Origin: Candidatus Aenigmatarchaeota archaeon
GTDB lineage: Archaea; Aenigmatarchaeota; Aenigmatarchaeia; CG10238-14
Direction of reading: 5' to 3'
DNA length: 13,648 nt
Assembly: GCA_017608955.1 (NCBI GenBank)
Contig: JAFCEW010000007.1
Coordinates: 1 to 13,648 of the forward strand
Below are positions 12,952 through 13,648 of the stretch, piece after piece. The notes under the pieces are model-generated. The model had not been told where the DNA came from. It saw nothing but the letters and a program-made list of their open reading frames with translations, and made no database searches. The first letter of the stretch is position 1. Each line of letters begins with the position of its first letter. A program made the translations under genes and the position numbers.

Positions 12952-13236
12952 ATGTTCTGTTGTAAAATTCATAAAATAGAAAATCAAATTATTCTAGCTA
13001 TATGTGATAAAGAAATATTAGGAAAAATCATAGGAAACCATGTAAAAATAAATAAAGAATTCTTTTTTGATAAAGAAGTAAATGATAAAGAAGCATTGAA
13101 ATTAATGCTGGAATCAGATATATGTAATATGTTTGGAAAAAAAATAACAGAATTAGCCGAGAAAAAAGGTTTAATTGATAGAAAGAACATCATATTAGTA
13201 GGTGAAATTCCTCATGCACAGTTCATTAGGCAATAA
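12952..13236 (+). CDS. DUF424 family protein
   Basis: This is a conserved archaeal protein of unknown function. The 94 residues match the family layout: a beta-rich start (CCKIHKIENQIILAICDKEILGK), EFFFDKEVNDKEALKLMLES in the middle, and the conserved ending IILVGEIPHAQ (80-90). The family is about this length, so the gene looks complete. The link with aIF2-beta suggests a role near translation initiation or ribosome assembly, but that is inference from gene order. Two adjacent cysteines (C3, C4) are present without a second pair, so there is no metal site to claim. Its last 23 bases overlap the next gene in another frame. Confidence 0.88.
   Translation: MFCCKIHKIENQIILAICDKEILGKIIGNHVKINKEFFFDKEVNDKEALKLMLESDICNMFGKKITELAEKKGLIDRKNIILVGEIPHAQFIRQ
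13200..13205 (+). promoter_or_regulatory. Shine-Dalgarno AGGTGA inside DUF424
   Basis: AGGTGA lies 8 bases upstream of the ATG at 13214 and within the coding sequence of DUF424. It supports the overlapping start of the partial gene at the right edge. Confidence 0.65.
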
Positions 13237-13648
13237 AGCTCAATTTTTCATTCTTACTACAGTAGTTATAGTTGGTGTTTTCTATACATTAAGTAAATAT
13301 ATCAATCCATATTCATTTATTGATACGTCAAAAGCAGCAGAGCAAGGAGATTATTTCTTATTTGATAACATACAAGGAAAAGCAATAAAAACTATTGAAC
13401 TAAGCGATGCTGATAATTTAAATAATAATCTTGCAGAGTATAAGAATTTTGCTGAAAATCTGGCTGCAGAAAATGGTTATATTCTAGATCTTAATTATAC
13501 AATTATTACAGATCAAGTTATCATAGATATGTTTTTGATTTCTGAAAAACTTACTTTAAAGTCATCATTTACTGTTGATAAAGAAGGTGTAACCCCACCA
13601 TCTACTACTGCTCCTCCAAGTACTCCATCTACTACAACACCACCAACA
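13214..13648 (+). CDS. Pilin-like or membrane-anchored surface protein, partial (3' end off the window)
   Basis: The frame stays open for 145 codons to the window edge, so the C-terminus is missing. The N-terminus MHSSLGNKAQFFILTTVVIV resembles a class III (type IV pilin-like) signal: a short basic start, a possible cut after K-A before Q10, then a hydrophobic helix at about 11-25. The exposed part contains NLNNNLAEYKNFAENLAAENGYILDLNYTII, then a threonine/proline-rich stretch from residue 123 to the edge (PPSTTAPPSTPSTTTPP), which looks like an extended stalk, possibly glycosylated. The ATG has an AGGTGA 8 bases upstream and overlaps DUF424 by 23 bases. I do not recognise a specific family; a simple membrane-anchored secreted protein is the alternative. 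Confidence 0.75.
   Translation, partial: MHSSLGNKAQFFILTTVVIVGVFYTLSKYINPYSFIDTSKAAEQGDYFLFDNIQGKAIKTIELSDADNLNNNLAEYKNFAENLAAENGYILDLNYTIITDQVIIDMFLISEKLTLKSSFTVDKEGVTPPSTTAPPSTPSTTTPPT

Noticed and set aside
1..13648. Insertion sequences, CRISPR arrays, inteins or phage genes
   Set aside because: I saw no inverted terminal repeats, no regularly spaced repeats and no transposase, integrase or Cas motifs. The mcm and psmA reading frames are continuous.

Overview
This is a compact, AT-rich (roughly 70% A+T by eye) piece of an archaeal chromosome. Every gene I recognise is archaeal or archaeal/eukaryotic in type: exosome Rrp4/Rrp41/Rrp42, SBDS, 20S proteasome alpha, RNase P Pop5 and Rpp30, eL39, eL15, FEN1, archaeal RNase HII, TBP, MCM, an RPA32-like protein, aIF2-beta and DUF424. 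Very short spacers, heavy use of AGA, ATA and TTA codons, small membrane proteins of no recognised family and a 'KAQFFIL' pilin-type signal at the right edge suggest a small-genome DPANN archaeon (Woesearchaeota/Pacearchaeota/Nanoarchaeota type). That placement is inference. I see no mobile elements, CRISPR arrays, rRNA or tRNA genes.

Left block (8-5032, all minus strand): one long RNA-processing and proteolysis superoperon, read right to left as rnp3 - 65-aa membrane protein - rnp2 - psmA - SBDS - rrp4 - rrp41 - rrp42 - rpl39e. Most genes overlap, abut or lie within a few bases of each other, and several have a GTGAT or GGTG Shine-Dalgarno (SD) word. It is the classical archaeal RNase P/proteasome/exosome cluster with two departures: a small membrane protein sits between the two RNase P subunit genes, and eL39 follows rrp42 directly.

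Middle block (5033-8309): an orphan plus-strand gene with an internal tandem repeat, diverging from rnp3; eL15 (minus), diverging from a small two-helix membrane protein (plus); then fen (plus) and rnhB (minus), which converge and overlap by 4 bp. Two of the divergent spacers carry a palindromic TATA-like element that may serve both directions.

Right block (8404-end, all plus strand): tbp - mcm - pyrE - RPA32-like - aIF2-beta - DUF424 - start of a secreted or pilin-like protein cut by the window edge. It is mainly replication, transcription and translation initiation. pyrE, which looks like the bacterial/eukaryotic long form, interrupts it and is flanked by near-identical promoter blocks.

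FEN1 and RNase HII (RNA-primer and flap removal), MCM (helicase) and the RPA-like protein (ssDNA binding) would act together at the replication fork. RNase P, the exosome, SBDS and the ribosomal proteins serve tRNA/rRNA maturation and ribosome assembly. The strongest leads for something new are the RNase P-linked membrane protein, the repeat-containing orphan gene, the pyrE insertion with duplicated promoter block, the paired PIP-box ends of fen and rnhB, and the symmetric bidirectional promoters.
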